Numbered from the stretch's first letter, positions 18,506-28,327 are shown. The stretch is 64,000 nucleotides of DNA from Bacteroides sp. 51 (GCF_010500965.1 NZ_QVMI01000005.1:108242-172241), one strand, 5' to 3'. A program made the numbers and translations. The notes: a model not told the origin generated them from the letters alone.

Positions 18506-20821
18506 ATGAAATACATAAATAAATTATTTTTGGTTGCTACAGCATCTGCTCTATTGATTTCTTGTGCAGATCTTGATTATAAATCAGATCTGTTGGTAGA
18601 GAAACCGGATGATGTAGCTAAAGCTGAATACCTGAATAGTTTTGATTTGTTGAAGTCTTATATCACCAAAGATAACAACTCTCCTTTCAAACTTGCAACT
18701 TTCATCTCTCCTACGGCTTTTGAAGCTAAAGAGTTGGCTTATTCTACAGTGTTGAACAACTTTGAAGGCATTGACGTCAATGGAGCATTCCTTCCTGTCG
18801 ATATGCAAAATACAGACGGGACATGTGACTTCAATAATGTAAACTCCATTGGTAGGGCTGCTAAAGATGCTGGTATTACTATATACGGAGGAACCCTCTG
18901 CTCTAATCAGGGCCAGCCTGCCGCTTATTTGAATAAGTTGATTGAACCAACCGTGATTCATCACGAAATGAAAAAAGGTACGGACAAAGTTCTTGACTTT
19001 GAAGAGGAAGTGATTGGTACGGAACTCATGTCCATTCAAAAAGACGCAAGCAAGAAGTATAATACCCGCATTGAGAAAGATCCTGTTGATGGTAATAATA
19101 AAACAGTCTATGTGGGGCCTAATGGAGATGGGTATTCAAGAGACTATTATCTCCCGATAGTAAGAGTAAAACTACCTGATGGAAAGACATTGGCAGATTA
19201 TCAGAGCTTGAGTTTTGACGCATATTTCACTCCCAGTTCCAATACTGGTCAATTCAGATTGTATTTTTATTCCGCAGACGGAACTCGGAACCAATTTAAT
19301 TTAGAAGATGCGGCTAGCTTAATAGGAGGTATAACGGGTAAGTGGCAACGCGAAATTACTGTCAATCTACAGAAAGAATCTCTCACAGCTCCTCCTTACG
19401 GAATCGCTTTGCCCGCCAGTGTGGCAAGTCTTAATGAGTTTGATATGGCTTTCGGGGTTGCGAGTTACAGTGCGGATTTCTATCTTGATAACATTAGTTT
19501 CAACTATGAAGAAACAATGGTTGGTGAATTTATTTTTGCTGATTTTGAGAGCGATAATATCGGTACCACCTATCCTTCCGTACAAAAGTTCGGCGACGAC
19601 AGGCTCACTATTGAAGTTGTGTCCGATCCCGCAGGAGGTGATGGTAAAGTGGTTCAGGTTGGTCCTAAAAAGTCAGTGAACGAATATCACCTGCCTATGT
19701 TTGACGTGAAACTCCCAGCTGGTAAGACGCTGGGTGATATGAATGGCATAACCCTTGATGCCTATTGGGATGGAAGTGGAAATAACGGAGATATACGTGT
19801 GTACTTTTTACCTCCCGGATGGACCAACAGAGATCAATATAGGTATCAAAATTTCTCACTTGGTGATATAGTAGGTAATACACAGAATAAATGGGTGCGT
19901 AAAGCTACTATCGGTATACAAGGTGAAGGTGTATGCTCGTTCACAATTTCAGATGACCTTAAAGGTCTCACTGAATTTCAGATCGCGATCGGCCCTTGTA
20001 CTCACACTCCGTTTTTTTATTTGGATAATCTTGGCTTTACCTGGCAATCGGAAGGTGGAGATGAGATTATTGAAAAAACAGATGAAGAAAAGAAGGCTAT
20101 TCTTACTCCAGAACTTGAGAAGTGGATTGCAGGTATGGTTGAAGCCGGAGGTGAAAATATTACGATATGGGATGTGATAAGTGAACCGTTAGATGATACC
20201 AATAATGAAAACACCTTCAACTGGGGTGAATATCTAGGCGAGAAGGAGTATGCGCGTGTAGCTGTGAAGACAGCGCGAGAATCGTTAGAAAGTGAACTTA
20301 AACTCTTTGTAGGCAACACATTCTATCAAGGTATCGATATCAGTGGAAATGCGGATAAACTAATCGGTCTTGTTCGGGATTGGGAAGACAAAGCGGATGA
20401 TGCTACGAATACAACTGTGATAGACGGATATAACATCCGTTTGAATGCCGTATATTCTGAAAATGCTACATTTCAATCAGCCTACGAACAAGAAATTATT
20501 GATCTGTTTACTAAGTTTGCCGCGACGAAGAGACCTGTACGTCTGTCTGGTCTTAGTGTAATGATAGAGGACGAGGGTGGAAATTTCATTTCTTTTGCTA
20601 AATCATTAAGCGCCCAGCGTGAAAGAGCCGCTGATTTTCTAGCATTTATCATGAAACAATACCGCCTATTGATTGATGCGGAATATCAATATGGTATATC
20701 TTTCGCAAGCATGACCATTACAGATGGTGGTAGTACCCTGTGCCCGTGGACATCCGGGTTCGGACGTACTGAAATATATGAAGGTATTGTAAATGGATTG
20801 AAAACAGACAATGCAGAGTAA
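18506..20821 (+). CDS. GH10-like surface lipoprotein with inserted CBM-like modules, probably non-catalytic
   Basis: 771-residue lipoprotein (lipobox LLISC, Cys20). The GH10 barrel is split. The first part (about 45-160) carries the fold of GH10 strands 1-3. Two related beta-sandwich modules follow (about 160-335 and 340-515; both contain a KLP-x-GKTL segment and a FYLDN motif). The rest of the barrel is about 525-765. This is the architecture of Bacteroides Xyn10 enzymes. The acid/base equivalent is kept (Glu560 in WDVISEP), but the nucleophile position reads RLSGLSV, with Gly682 where xylanases have Glu in the TELD motif. The usual ENEMK, GHTLVWH, strand-6 His and terminal Trp are also replaced. 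I infer a glycan-binding protein derived from a xylanase. It lies in the operon between the DUF1735 protein and GH98. Confidence 0.82.
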   Translation: MKYINKLFLVATASALLISCADLDYKSDLLVEKPDDVAKAEYLNSFDLLKSYITKDNNSPFKLATFISPTAFEAKELAYSTVLNNFEGIDVNGAFLPVDMQNTDGTCDFNNVNSIGRAAKDAGITIYGGTLCSNQGQPAAYLNKLIEPTVIHHEMKKGTDKVLDFEEEVIGTELMSIQKDASKKYNTRIEKDPVDGNNKTVYVGPNGDGYSRDYYLPIVRVKLPDGKTLADYQSLSFDAYFTPSSNTGQFRLYFYSADGTRNQFNLEDAASLIGGITGKWQREITVNLQKESLTAPPYGIALPASVASLNEFDMAFGVASYSADFYLDNISFNYEETMVGEFIFADFESDNIGTTYPSVQKFGDDRLTIEVVSDPAGGDGKVVQVGPKKSVNEYHLPMFDVKLPAGKTLGDMNGITLDAYWDGSGNNGDIRVYFLPPGWTNRDQYRYQNFSLGDIVGNTQNKWVRKATIGIQGEGVCSFTISDDLKGLTEFQIAIGPCTHTPFFYLDNLGFTWQSEGGDEIIEKTDEEKKAILTPELEKWIAGMVEAGGENITIWDVISEPLDDTNNENTFNWGEYLGEKEYARVAVKTARESLESELKLFVGNTFYQGIDISGNADKLIGLVRDWEDKADDATNTTVIDGYNIRLNAVYSENATFQSAYEQEIIDLFTKFAATKRPVRLSGLSVMIEDEGGNFISFAKSLSAQRERAADFLAFIMKQYRLLIDAEYQYGISFASMTITDGGSTLCPWTSGFGRTEIYEGIVNGLKTDNAE

Positions 20822-20854
20822 GATGTGTTTTTAATTAAATTAGATTAAATATCC

Positions 20855-23680
20855 ATGAAACAAATATTTAGAAATTTTCATATAGTGAAATTCATGCTGT
20901 TTGCCATTTTTATATTGGCCTTGTGTGGATGCAAAGATGATGATATAGAAACGACTCCCAACGGAGGTGAATTGGTAAATAAAACGGTCGAAGAAATCAA
21001 TTCTAACCTCAGGGCTTTACAAAAACTCGTTACTGCTCAAGACGCAGACAAAGCCGTAAAAGTTTGTACTCAAATCTCCAATTCCACCTACAAGGTGGAA
21101 TTGGAAGATGGTAACAGCTTCAATGTGCTGACTTTTGTTACTACGATAGGAAATACCGAAGGACCTGTGTATTCTCCTGTTATCAGTACTTTGAAAAGTG
21201 GCAATACTTATTTTTGGACGCTTGATGGCGATTTTCTTACGATTGCGGATCAGAAGCTGGAAGTTATCGGTGAAGAAACACCGGTAATTGGCATTGACTC
21301 TGATAATTATTGGACGGTGACATATGGTACAAATGCGCAGCGTCTGAATAGGAAAGTGGAAAATGGGACAGTAAAAAGTCTTTTCGATGAAGTGATTCTG
21401 ACAAAAGATAAAGAAGTGAAGTTCTCCCTCAGGGGTGATACTCCTTTTCTTACATTAAGCAGAGTTTTCGGAGGAGGGGTTGATCCTATAGAACCAACGG
21501 GAGTTTTACGGCGTCCCATCTCTCCCGAAAATCCGGCATGGTTTATTCACATTGATTCGTGGAATACTCCCGATCCCCAAGCTATTATTGACCTTATTCC
21601 GGATGATATTCGTCCGTATGTCGTCTTCAATATATCACTTTCTATTTCGCGTGGAGACAATGGTGATTTTAACAATGTGGCTTATGGCTATGAAACAGCT
21701 AAGTCTTGGTTGCGTACTTGTGCAGAGAATAACGTTTGGGCTATGGTACAGGGAGCCAGTGGTGGTATATGTCATTGGCCTGACTATCAAAGTTATTCTC
21801 AATTTCAAGGTAGCCTTTTTGAAGAGTTCTATCGTGACTATCCCAACTTTATAGGTTTCAATTATGCCGAACAGGGTTGGGGATTCGGAAGTAATTCTGC
21901 TACCTATGATGAACGATTGCAGCACTTTGCAGGTCTGATGCAGTTGAGTAATGAATATGGTGGTTACTTAACTGTTAGCTTCCTTAACCCTAGCGGTGCG
22001 GCCTCTAATTCAGGTGTCGCTATGATAAAGAGAAGTAGCAATTTTGCTGATGCTTGCAAAAAATATCCTGAAAACTTTATTTCTTGCGAAAAATATACGC
22101 AAACTTATGGTTTCTTCGATATGGAAAGCACTTCTCTTGGCCTTTTTGTTTCAGGATTTGCGGGAAACTATGGCATGCGCTTTGATCAATGCGGGTGGTA
22201 TAGCGATAAAGCTAAAGGTGAGATGGGATGGAATAATGATTCAGACTTCCCCGTGGCTACAGGCGCTATTCCTATTATAGAACATACTATGTTCACCGGA
22301 CAAACAGTATTCGATGGTCCTGAGCTTATCTGGCAACAAAGTTTCAAAGAGGTAGGGACATCAAGTGCAGGAGATGGCTTTACCAAACGTAACTGGGAGA
22401 CGTTCAAACAGTTTGATAATATTAATGTGGATATTTATCGAAAGATTATTGATGGTACTATTCGCATTCTGAGTCGCAAAGAAGTTATCGACCGTACTAA
22501 GTTTGTGGTGGTAAACGATATAAATCCAACTGGTTCTAATTACGATCCGGGGTATTCTGCTCCTGCCACTCTTTTCAAGGGACTCTATCTCATGGATGAA
22601 GATGGTATTCAGACCGATCATCACCTCTACTTCAAGAAGACAGGGCGTTATCCGGCAATCCCAACTGTGGCAGAATTGGCAGATGATCTTGCTAATAGCT
22701 TTATATATAAAATTGAGGCTTCTCAGTTTAATTCAGGAACGGGTTGGGGCGATATAAAGATAAAGCAAAATAAGTTTAACACGGTTTTCCCAGAAGAGTA
22801 TACCAGTAACGGCATGTATGCCGGCCGTCATGAGAATGCATGGGTGGCTTATAACTGCTACGCTGATACTAAAACGGCCTCCATTCCTTTCAAGTATAAC
22901 ACTTGCGAGAAGATGGAACTGTCATTTGGTAAGTATTCTGTGGCCGCTATCAAGGAGCATGCCAATAAAGTTGACTTCTACTTGACCAATTACACGGAGA
23001 ACGCTGCCCAGACTACTGATGTAATTAAAATATATGGAAGTTCTTCTAAACCATCGTACACTTACACAAATCGCGTTTCCGGTAATTCGTGCTCTGTAAG
23101 TGAGGAATGGAAAGACAATGTTCTTTCGTTGACTATTAAGCATAATGGTGCAGTAGATATTTCTGTAAACTGCTCCGGAACAGCTACCGGTCGTGAGACT
23201 TCCTATACGCATGCACAGGTAAGTACACCACTTAATCCGGATATGTACGAAGGACCACGGCAATATGAAGCAGAATATTTTGAATATAAGAATGTAGCCG
23301 AAGTTTTAAAGAATGCTATCAAAAATACCGGTTCGTTGAAAAACTATACTGCATTAGGATATCTCAACTTTGGTAACAGTTCTGATGCTTCGGTACGTGA
23401 TCAGATTTCTGTAAATACAGATGGCACTTATACTATTAAAATTAAGTATAATGCTCCAACCGCCACAGTCAATACTGTTGACCTTTATATTAATGGTTCG
23501 AAGGTTACTACACCGGAATTTGCACAAACAGCTTCTAGCGACGATCCATGGCAAACAGTAGCCGTCTCTGTATCTTTAAATAAGGGCAAAAATGTGATGG
23601 AATTTAAGGCTAATGCTAGTGCTGTTGGTGAACTTTATTTTGATAACATTATAGTCGAAAGCATCTCGATAACTAATTAA
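20855..23680 (+). CDS. GH98 endo-glycosidase lipoprotein with C-terminal CBM
   Basis: 941-residue surface lipoprotein (lipobox ALCGC, Cys26, then KDDD). N-terminal DUF4988-like stalk (about 40-215). GH98 catalytic module (about 215-540) with the family hallmarks LRRPISPENPAWFIHIDSWN, IDLIPDDIRPYVVFNISLSI, AKSWLRTCAENNVWAM and FIGFNYAEQGWGF; Glu339 in YAEQ is the expected catalytic acid. A GH98 C-terminal beta domain follows (about 540-790), then a CBM6/35-like module (about 800-940, YEAEYFEYKN to LYFDNIIVES). Known GH98 enzymes are either blood-group endo-beta-1,4-galactosidases or endo-xylanases for complex arabinoxylan. The xylan-type operon order favours the second, but the sequence does not decide. 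A hairpin terminator follows. Confidence 0.9.
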   Translation: MKQIFRNFHIVKFMLFAIFILALCGCKDDDIETTPNGGELVNKTVEEINSNLRALQKLVTAQDADKAVKVCTQISNSTYKVELEDGNSFNVLTFVTTIGNTEGPVYSPVISTLKSGNTYFWTLDGDFLTIADQKLEVIGEETPVIGIDSDNYWTVTYGTNAQRLNRKVENGTVKSLFDEVILTKDKEVKFSLRGDTPFLTLSRVFGGGVDPIEPTGVLRRPISPENPAWFIHIDSWNTPDPQAIIDLIPDDIRPYVVFNISLSISRGDNGDFNNVAYGYETAKSWLRTCAENNVWAMVQGASGGICHWPDYQSYSQFQGSLFEEFYRDYPNFIGFNYAEQGWGFGSNSATYDERLQHFAGLMQLSNEYGGYLTVSFLNPSGAASNSGVAMIKRSSNFADACKKYPENFISCEKYTQTYGFFDMESTSLGLFVSGFAGNYGMRFDQCGWYSDKAKGEMGWNNDSDFPVATGAIPIIEHTMFTGQTVFDGPELIWQQSFKEVGTSSAGDGFTKRNWETFKQFDNINVDIYRKIIDGTIRILSRKEVIDRTKFVVVNDINPTGSNYDPGYSAPATLFKGLYLMDEDGIQTDHHLYFKKTGRYPAIPTVAELADDLANSFIYKIEASQFNSGTGWGDIKIKQNKFNTVFPEEYTSNGMYAGRHENAWVAYNCYADTKTASIPFKYNTCEKMELSFGKYSVAAIKEHANKVDFYLTNYTENAAQTTDVIKIYGSSSKPSYTYTNRVSGNSCSVSEEWKDNVLSLTIKHNGAVDISVNCSGTATGRETSYTHAQVSTPLNPDMYEGPRQYEAEYFEYKNVAEVLKNAIKNTGSLKNYTALGYLNFGNSSDASVRDQISVNTDGTYTIKIKYNAPTATVNTVDLYINGSKVTTPEFAQTASSDDPWQTVAVSVSLNKGKNVMEFKANASAVGELYFDNIIVESISITN

Positions 23681-23707
23681 ATCGTCTTATAAATATTTAT
23701 CTTGAGT

Positions 23708-23739
23708 AAAACAGGCATCTTAAAGATGTCTGTTTTATT
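23708..23739 (+). terminator. Hairpin between GH98 and GH95
   Basis: Two 14-base arms, AAAACAGGCATCTT (23708-23721) and AAGATGTCTGTTTT (23723-23736), complementary except for one G-T wobble, followed by ATTA. It probably ends or attenuates the long SusC operon 25 bases before the GH95 start. Confidence 0.7.
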
Positions 23740-23764
23740 AGGATATAAAAAATGAATATAAAAT

Positions 23765-26179
23765 ATGAAAAAACATAGTCTATGCTGTCTGATGCTTGTA
23801 GGAAGTTTTTTTATTCATGCACAAGACCTGACTCTCCGTTACGACCAACCCGCCAAAGTTTGGGAAGAAGCTTTGCCTTTGGGTAATTCCCGTCTTGGAG
23901 CCATGGTCTACGGAATTCCTCAGCGAGAGGAAATACAACTCAATGAAGAAACCATTTGGGGTGGAAGTCCTTACCGTAATGACAATCCGAAAGCTCTGGA
24001 GGCTTTGCCCGAAGTTCGAAAACTGATATTCGAAGATAAGAATGGGGAAGCAGATAGACTGATTAACCGGACGTTCTTCACCAAAACACATGGTATGCCT
24101 TTTCAAACAGCAGGAAGTGTGATCCTGAATTTCTCAGGGCATGATGATTATAAGGATTATTATAGGGAACTTGATCTCAATCGAGCCGTAACCACCACTC
24201 GCTACACTGTGGACGGGGTAGTGTATACCCGCGAAACCTTCTCGTCCTTTGCCGATGATGTTATCATTATGCAAATCACTGCCGGTAAGAAAGGGGCATT
24301 GAGTTTTGAAACTGGTTATGTGAACCATTCGGAGCACAAAATCTTTAAGAAAGAGAATGTACTTGTACTTGAAGGTAAAGGTTCCGATCACGAAAGCATA
24401 TCCGGAGCTATCTGCTACCAAACGCATACATTGGTGAAAAACAAAGATGGAAAGGTAGAGGTAACAGACAGTAAGATTTCCGTAACAGGGGCAACTTCCG
24501 TTACCATTTATATTTCTATTGCTACTAATTTCGTGGATTATAAAACAATAGGGGCCAATCAGAAAACGAAAGCAGCCGCATTGCTTGCCACGGCAAGCCA
24601 GAAAGGATATGCATCTGCGATAAAAAAGCATACACAGTTATATAGGGAACAATTCGAACGCTTTAAACTGAATCTGGGAGGCTTGCCCGGAACATCCGAT
24701 TTAACCACAACCCAGCGAATCCTTAATTTTCAGAAAGATCAGGATCCGGCTTTAGTTACATTACTATCTCAATTTGGTCGTTATTTGCTGATCTGCTCAT
24801 CTCAACCGGGTGGCCAACCGGCCAACTTGCAAGGTATTTGGTGTAATAGCATGCATCCGGCATGGGATAGCAAATATACCATCAATATCAATACCGAAAT
24901 GAACTATTGGCCGGCTGAAGTAACCAATTTGTCGGAAACACACGAACCTTTATTTCAAATGTTGAAGGAATTAAATGTTAGCGGACGAGAAACGGCTAAA
25001 GCGATGTATGGCGCAGAAGGTTGGGTAGCACATCACAATACCGATTTGTGGCGGGTAACCAGTCCAATAGATTTTGCCGCAGCCGGAATGTGGCCCACCG
25101 GAGGGGCATGGTTGAGTCAGCACCTTTGGGAACGCTATCTATTTACCGGTAATAAAGAATTTCTAGCAAACGCTTATCCGATATTGAAAGGAGCCAGCGA
25201 TTTCTTCATGACTTCGTTGGTTGAACATCCCAAGTACGGTTGGATGGTGGTATCTCCTTCGGTATCTCCCGAACATGGGCCTATATCAGCCGGTTGTACA
25301 ATGGATAATCAATTGGTGTTCGACATCCTTACCCGTACGGCTGAGGCTACTCGGATACTTGACGGAGACTCTGGTTACAGGGAACGTTTACTTGCAATGG
25401 CTGCAAAATTGCCTCCCATGCAAATAGGTAAGTATTCTCAACTTCAGGAATGGCTGGAAGATAGAGATGACCCGAAAAGTGATCATCGTCACGTATCCCA
25501 TCTGTATGGACTTTACCCTGGGAATCAGATCAGTCCGTACACGAATCCTGAGCTGTTTGAGGCTGCTCGCAATTCTTTAGTTTACAGAGGTGATATGGCC
25601 ACGGGTTGGTCTATTGGTTGGAAGGTTAATCTATGGGCGCGACTGTTGGATGGTGACCATGCTTATAAGATTATCAATAATATGCTGACATTGGCTGGAA
25701 AGGATTATCCTGACGGAAGAACCTATCCCAATATGTTTACAGCTCATCCGCCTTTCCAGATTGATGGTAACTTTGGGCTGACTGCTGGTGTTGCTGAAAT
25801 GTTGCTTCAAAGTCACAACGGAGCTGTACAACTTTTACCGGCACTTCCGCAAATCTGGAAGAATGGTTCTGTATCTGGAATTATAGCACGCGGAGGTTTC
25901 GAAATCAGCCTGAGCTGGCAAGATGGAAAGGTATCCGAAGTGAAGATTTTATCCAAAATCGGGGGCAATCTCCGCCTTCGTTCTTATACGCCATTGAAAG
26001 GAAAAAACCTCAGAGAAGCCAAAGGAGATAATCCAAACCTGCTTTTGGCATCTGCTTCTATTGCTAAACCTATAATTTCAGATAAAGCATCCTTGAAAGG
26101 AGTTTCCTTGGATACTGTATATGAATATGATATACTTACCCTGCCAGGCAAAACTTATATATTTAAGTATATGAATTAA
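23765..26179 (+). CDS. GH95 alpha-L-fucosidase/alpha-L-galactosidase
   Basis: Inverting exo-enzyme that removes alpha-1,2-linked L-fucose, or L-galactose in some plant-xylan-associated members. 804 residues with a signal peptide ending FIHAQ. Domains: N-terminal beta-sandwich (about 22-270, WEEALPLGNSRLGAMVYG, EIQLNEETIWGG), linker, (alpha/alpha)6 barrel (about 300-690), C-terminal beta domain. Active-site motifs: the N-x-N of NINTEMNYW, AHHNTDLWR, Glu503 in SVSPEH and Asp667 in QIDGNFG. All agree with an active enzyme. Periplasmic location is inferred from the non-lipoprotein signal. It works after GH98 release and uptake of fucosylated oligosaccharides. Confidence 0.95.
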   Translation: MKKHSLCCLMLVGSFFIHAQDLTLRYDQPAKVWEEALPLGNSRLGAMVYGIPQREEIQLNEETIWGGSPYRNDNPKALEALPEVRKLIFEDKNGEADRLINRTFFTKTHGMPFQTAGSVILNFSGHDDYKDYYRELDLNRAVTTTRYTVDGVVYTRETFSSFADDVIIMQITAGKKGALSFETGYVNHSEHKIFKKENVLVLEGKGSDHESISGAICYQTHTLVKNKDGKVEVTDSKISVTGATSVTIYISIATNFVDYKTIGANQKTKAAALLATASQKGYASAIKKHTQLYREQFERFKLNLGGLPGTSDLTTTQRILNFQKDQDPALVTLLSQFGRYLLICSSQPGGQPANLQGIWCNSMHPAWDSKYTININTEMNYWPAEVTNLSETHEPLFQMLKELNVSGRETAKAMYGAEGWVAHHNTDLWRVTSPIDFAAAGMWPTGGAWLSQHLWERYLFTGNKEFLANAYPILKGASDFFMTSLVEHPKYGWMVVSPSVSPEHGPISAGCTMDNQLVFDILTRTAEATRILDGDSGYRERLLAMAAKLPPMQIGKYSQLQEWLEDRDDPKSDHRHVSHLYGLYPGNQISPYTNPELFEAARNSLVYRGDMATGWSIGWKVNLWARLLDGDHAYKIINNMLTLAGKDYPDGRTYPNMFTAHPPFQIDGNFGLTAGVAEMLLQSHNGAVQLLPALPQIWKNGSVSGIIARGGFEISLSWQDGKVSEVKILSKIGGNLRLRSYTPLKGKNLREAKGDNPNLLLASASIAKPIISDKASLKGVSLDTVYEYDILTLPGKTYIFKYMN

Positions 26180-26230
26180 ATAAAACTTGAAATATACAAT
26201 AATTACAGTATTTGAGTAATGAACTTTTAT

Positions 26231-26289
26231 AGCTATCTAAATAATAAAATATACTTTTAGAAGTGTTTATTATTATCTTTTAGATAGTT
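26231..26289. repeat. AT-rich nested inverted repeat after GH95
   Basis: AGCTATCTAA (26231-26240) pairs with TTAGATAGTT (26280-26289) apart from one wobble, and ATAATAAA (26241-26248) pairs with TTTATTAT (26266-26273) inside it. It marks the border between the PUL and the accessory islet and could end transcription of GH95. A smaller perfect hairpin, TTGTATTT/AAATACAA, lies at 26372-26392, 40 bases before rteC. Confidence 0.55.
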
Positions 26290-26432
26290 AATGTTATATG
26301 TATTTATATCTAATAATAGTAAAATAGTATTCATTTGTGGATAATTGAGGACGTATTTTGTTCTGATTATTTTGTATTTTTATCAAATACAATACTCGGT
26401 TATATATTACTAAAAATAATAAAGAATGTATT

Positions 26433-27263
26433 ATGAATGATTTCATTCGGAACTTAAACAAAGACACAGCACAAAAGATTCGCGATATTGAAACAATGGA
26501 AAAAGATATGCTTAAAAGAGCCTTTCTATCAGCTCTTGTTTTGGTAGATGCTAATCTAAAGTTGAAAAATTTCACAATAAGCTATCAGTTTAAAGATGAA
26601 AATGAAGAAATATTCTTTTTCAAATACCTAAAACCTCAATTAGTATCTCAGCTAATATATCATTGTCAGGTTTATAATATCGAAATGAATTATCCAATAA
26701 GTGGTGTACATAATCAGCGTGAATATCTCAATCGTGAACTTGAGAATTTGCAGGACTACATTGATCGCAGACCTGAATTTTATAGTTATTATCGCTTAGG
26801 AGCCACTCATAATGATGTCTCTTATTTTACACGTGATAAACTGATAATGGGACGTCAATATCTTGAACCAAAAATGAGTGAACGGGAGCCTAGATATTCA
26901 ACCAATGGAGATTACAAACGAGCTAAATTATTAGCGAATGAGCAATTGGAAGTTTTATTAAAAACGCGTCTCAATGAATTAGAAAAACCTCATAATGAAG
27001 AACAGCAACTTTCATGGGCGACAAAGAAAACTTATTTAATAGAACTGCTTTATGCTCTTGATTCATTCCATGCTTTTGGAAAAATACCATTAAAGAGAAT
27101 AGTGTATGTTATACAGAAATTATTAGGTATTGATTTGGGGAATATTTCCAGTGCTTTTGCAGAAATGAGGGAGAGGAATGAGCCTACACCATTCCTTGAT
27201 GGTCTTAAGGACGCTTTATTAGAGCGAATGAAACGAATAAATACGAGAAAGAAAAAGAAATAA
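26433..27263 (+). CDS. RteC-family regulator of mobile-element functions
   Basis: 276 residues, no signal peptide, highly basic C-terminus (NTRKKKK). The C-terminal half carries the RteC signature (ELLYALDSFHAFGKIPLKRI, LLGIDLGNISSAFAEMRER and FLDGLKDALLERM), as in CTnDOT RteC, which activates excision operons by binding DNA. Here no integrase, excisionase or transfer gene is visible nearby, so it is probably an orphan left from an element or a cassette with local HTH genes. It is followed directly, two bases after its stop, by the first copy of a duplicated segment. Confidence 0.88.
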   Translation: MNDFIRNLNKDTAQKIRDIETMEKDMLKRAFLSALVLVDANLKLKNFTISYQFKDENEEIFFFKYLKPQLVSQLIYHCQVYNIEMNYPISGVHNQREYLNRELENLQDYIDRRPEFYSYYRLGATHNDVSYFTRDKLIMGRQYLEPKMSEREPRYSTNGDYKRAKLLANEQLEVLLKTRLNELEKPHNEEQQLSWATKKTYLIELLYALDSFHAFGKIPLKRIVYVIQKLLGIDLGNISSAFAEMRERNEPTPFLDGLKDALLERMKRINTRKKKK

Positions 27264-27264
27264 T

Positions 27265-27746
27265 CTGAATTATTAGAACTATTCCTCTATGTTTTTTCCA
27301 TATTTTTCATTCTAAAATAAACTTGATTTAATGAAAAATTTAATCAGTAAAATCCCTTCCAATAGCGCTTTTTAAGAGAATTATATAAAAAAATATTCAT
27401 AACCTCCTTATCACCGATCTGTTTTGACTGAAATTTGTATATATCAATTCAATCAGAGGGGCATTCTTGAAATGTTCCTCTGATTCTAAAACCTGTATGA
27501 TATAACAAATAAAGATTTACCGGAATGGATGAAGATCATCATTGAACGCTTTGATAAAATCGGTGAGAACCTTGAAACGATGAGTTGGGTAAAAGATGTC
27601 TTGGTGGTGATACATTGCTCAATAATCATGATATGTGTTAAGTCCTTGGGGTAACCAAAAGAACGCTTGTCAGGTATAGACAGAAGAAACTTGTTCCCTA
27701 TTATACCTACGATGATGGTTAAACGTACTACAAGGCATCCGAGGTT
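27265..27746 (+). repeat. Copy A of a duplicated ~485-bp segment (decayed)
   Basis: Aligns throughout with 28685-29169: shared upstream motifs (TTTCCATATTTTT then ATAAACTTG, CTCCTTATCAC, GAAATTTG.ATATATCAATTCAA) and then the HTH gene. The copies flank the reductase gene and the long hairpin. Copy A has drifted by many substitutions and has lost its reading frame. Confidence 0.85.
27502..27746 (+). pseudogene. Decayed duplicate of the HTH gene at 28921
   Basis: Aligns codon by codon with the intact gene at 28921-29199: the N-terminus still reads TNKDLPEWMKIIIERFDKI. The start codon has become ATA (27502-27504). One base is missing after the VKD codons, which shifts the frame. In the restored frame, CAA has become TAA in the helix-turn-helix (CQLLGV to C-stop-VLGV), and a second TAA replaces the Arg codon in NGRVYY. 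No other in-frame start would rescue it. The intact copy may have taken over its role. Confidence 0.88.
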
Positions 27747-27799
27747 ACAATATATAGGTGTTATGTTACCATGACGAACATTCTTATATCAATGCCAAC

Positions 27800-28327
27800 C
27801 TATAATCGTTTATATTTGACCAATAACAAACCATTTCCATAAGCGTTGTTCTCTGTCAGTTTCCATTGGGATCTCATTGGAATATCATCAAATAAAGGAA
27901 TGCCTTCACCTACTATTACAGGCACATAACATATATGCATTTCATCTATCAATCCTGATTTGAGTAGCATGGTGGCAATTTCTGCACCACCTGCAAGGAA
28001 TATGTTTTTACCTGATTGTTGTCTTAAATTGTTGACAGTCTCAATTATATTCTCCGTAATGAACCTGATGTTTTCTTTATCCCCCCAATTATTATGTGAA
28101 ATCACATAAGTCATTTGTTCGCTATATGGCCAGACCATATCTGTATTCACCATTTCCCGATACGTTCTTCCACCCATAATAATGGTATCTATGCCGGCTA
28201 TAAATTCATTGTAACCGTAGTTGTTTTCTTCCGTAATGGGATACTGTGATAAAAAGTCTACGCTGCCATCTTTTTCAGCGATACGCCCGTCTATAGATGA
28301 GGCGATGTAAAGGATGATTTTTTTCAT
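27800..28327 (-). CDS. RibD C-terminal/DHFR-fold reductase family protein
   Basis: 175-residue cytoplasmic protein with a dihydrofolate-reductase-like fold of the RibD-C/YyaP type: KIILYIASSIDGRIAEKDGS at the N-terminus, then IDTIIMGGRTYREM, KNIFLAGGAEIATMLLKSGL (NADPH-binding GG turn) and IPVIVGEGIPLF-like strand near the end. Members are predicted NAD(P)H-dependent reductases of unknown substrate; some weakly reduce folates. It is transcribed opposite to rteC and the HTH genes and lies between the two copies of the duplicated segment, so it may have arrived with the rearrangement. It is not a typical trimethoprim-resistance DfrA. Confidence 0.85.
   Translation of the reverse strand: MKKIILYIASSIDGRIAEKDGSVDFLSQYPITEENNYGYNEFIAGIDTIIMGGRTYREMVNTDMVWPYSEQMTYVISHNNWGDKENIRFITENIIETVNNLRQQSGKNIFLAGGAEIATMLLKSGLIDEMHICYVPVIVGEGIPLFDDIPMRSQWKLTENNAYGNGLLLVKYKRL

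Noticed and set aside
18506-20821. Calling this gene an active endo-xylanase
   Set aside because: The nucleophile position is Gly and several other cleft residues are missing, so only the GH10 fold is supported.
27800-28327. Trimethoprim-resistance dihydrofolate reductase
   Set aside because: The sequence is of the RibD C-terminal type and lacks the classic DHFR active-site pattern.
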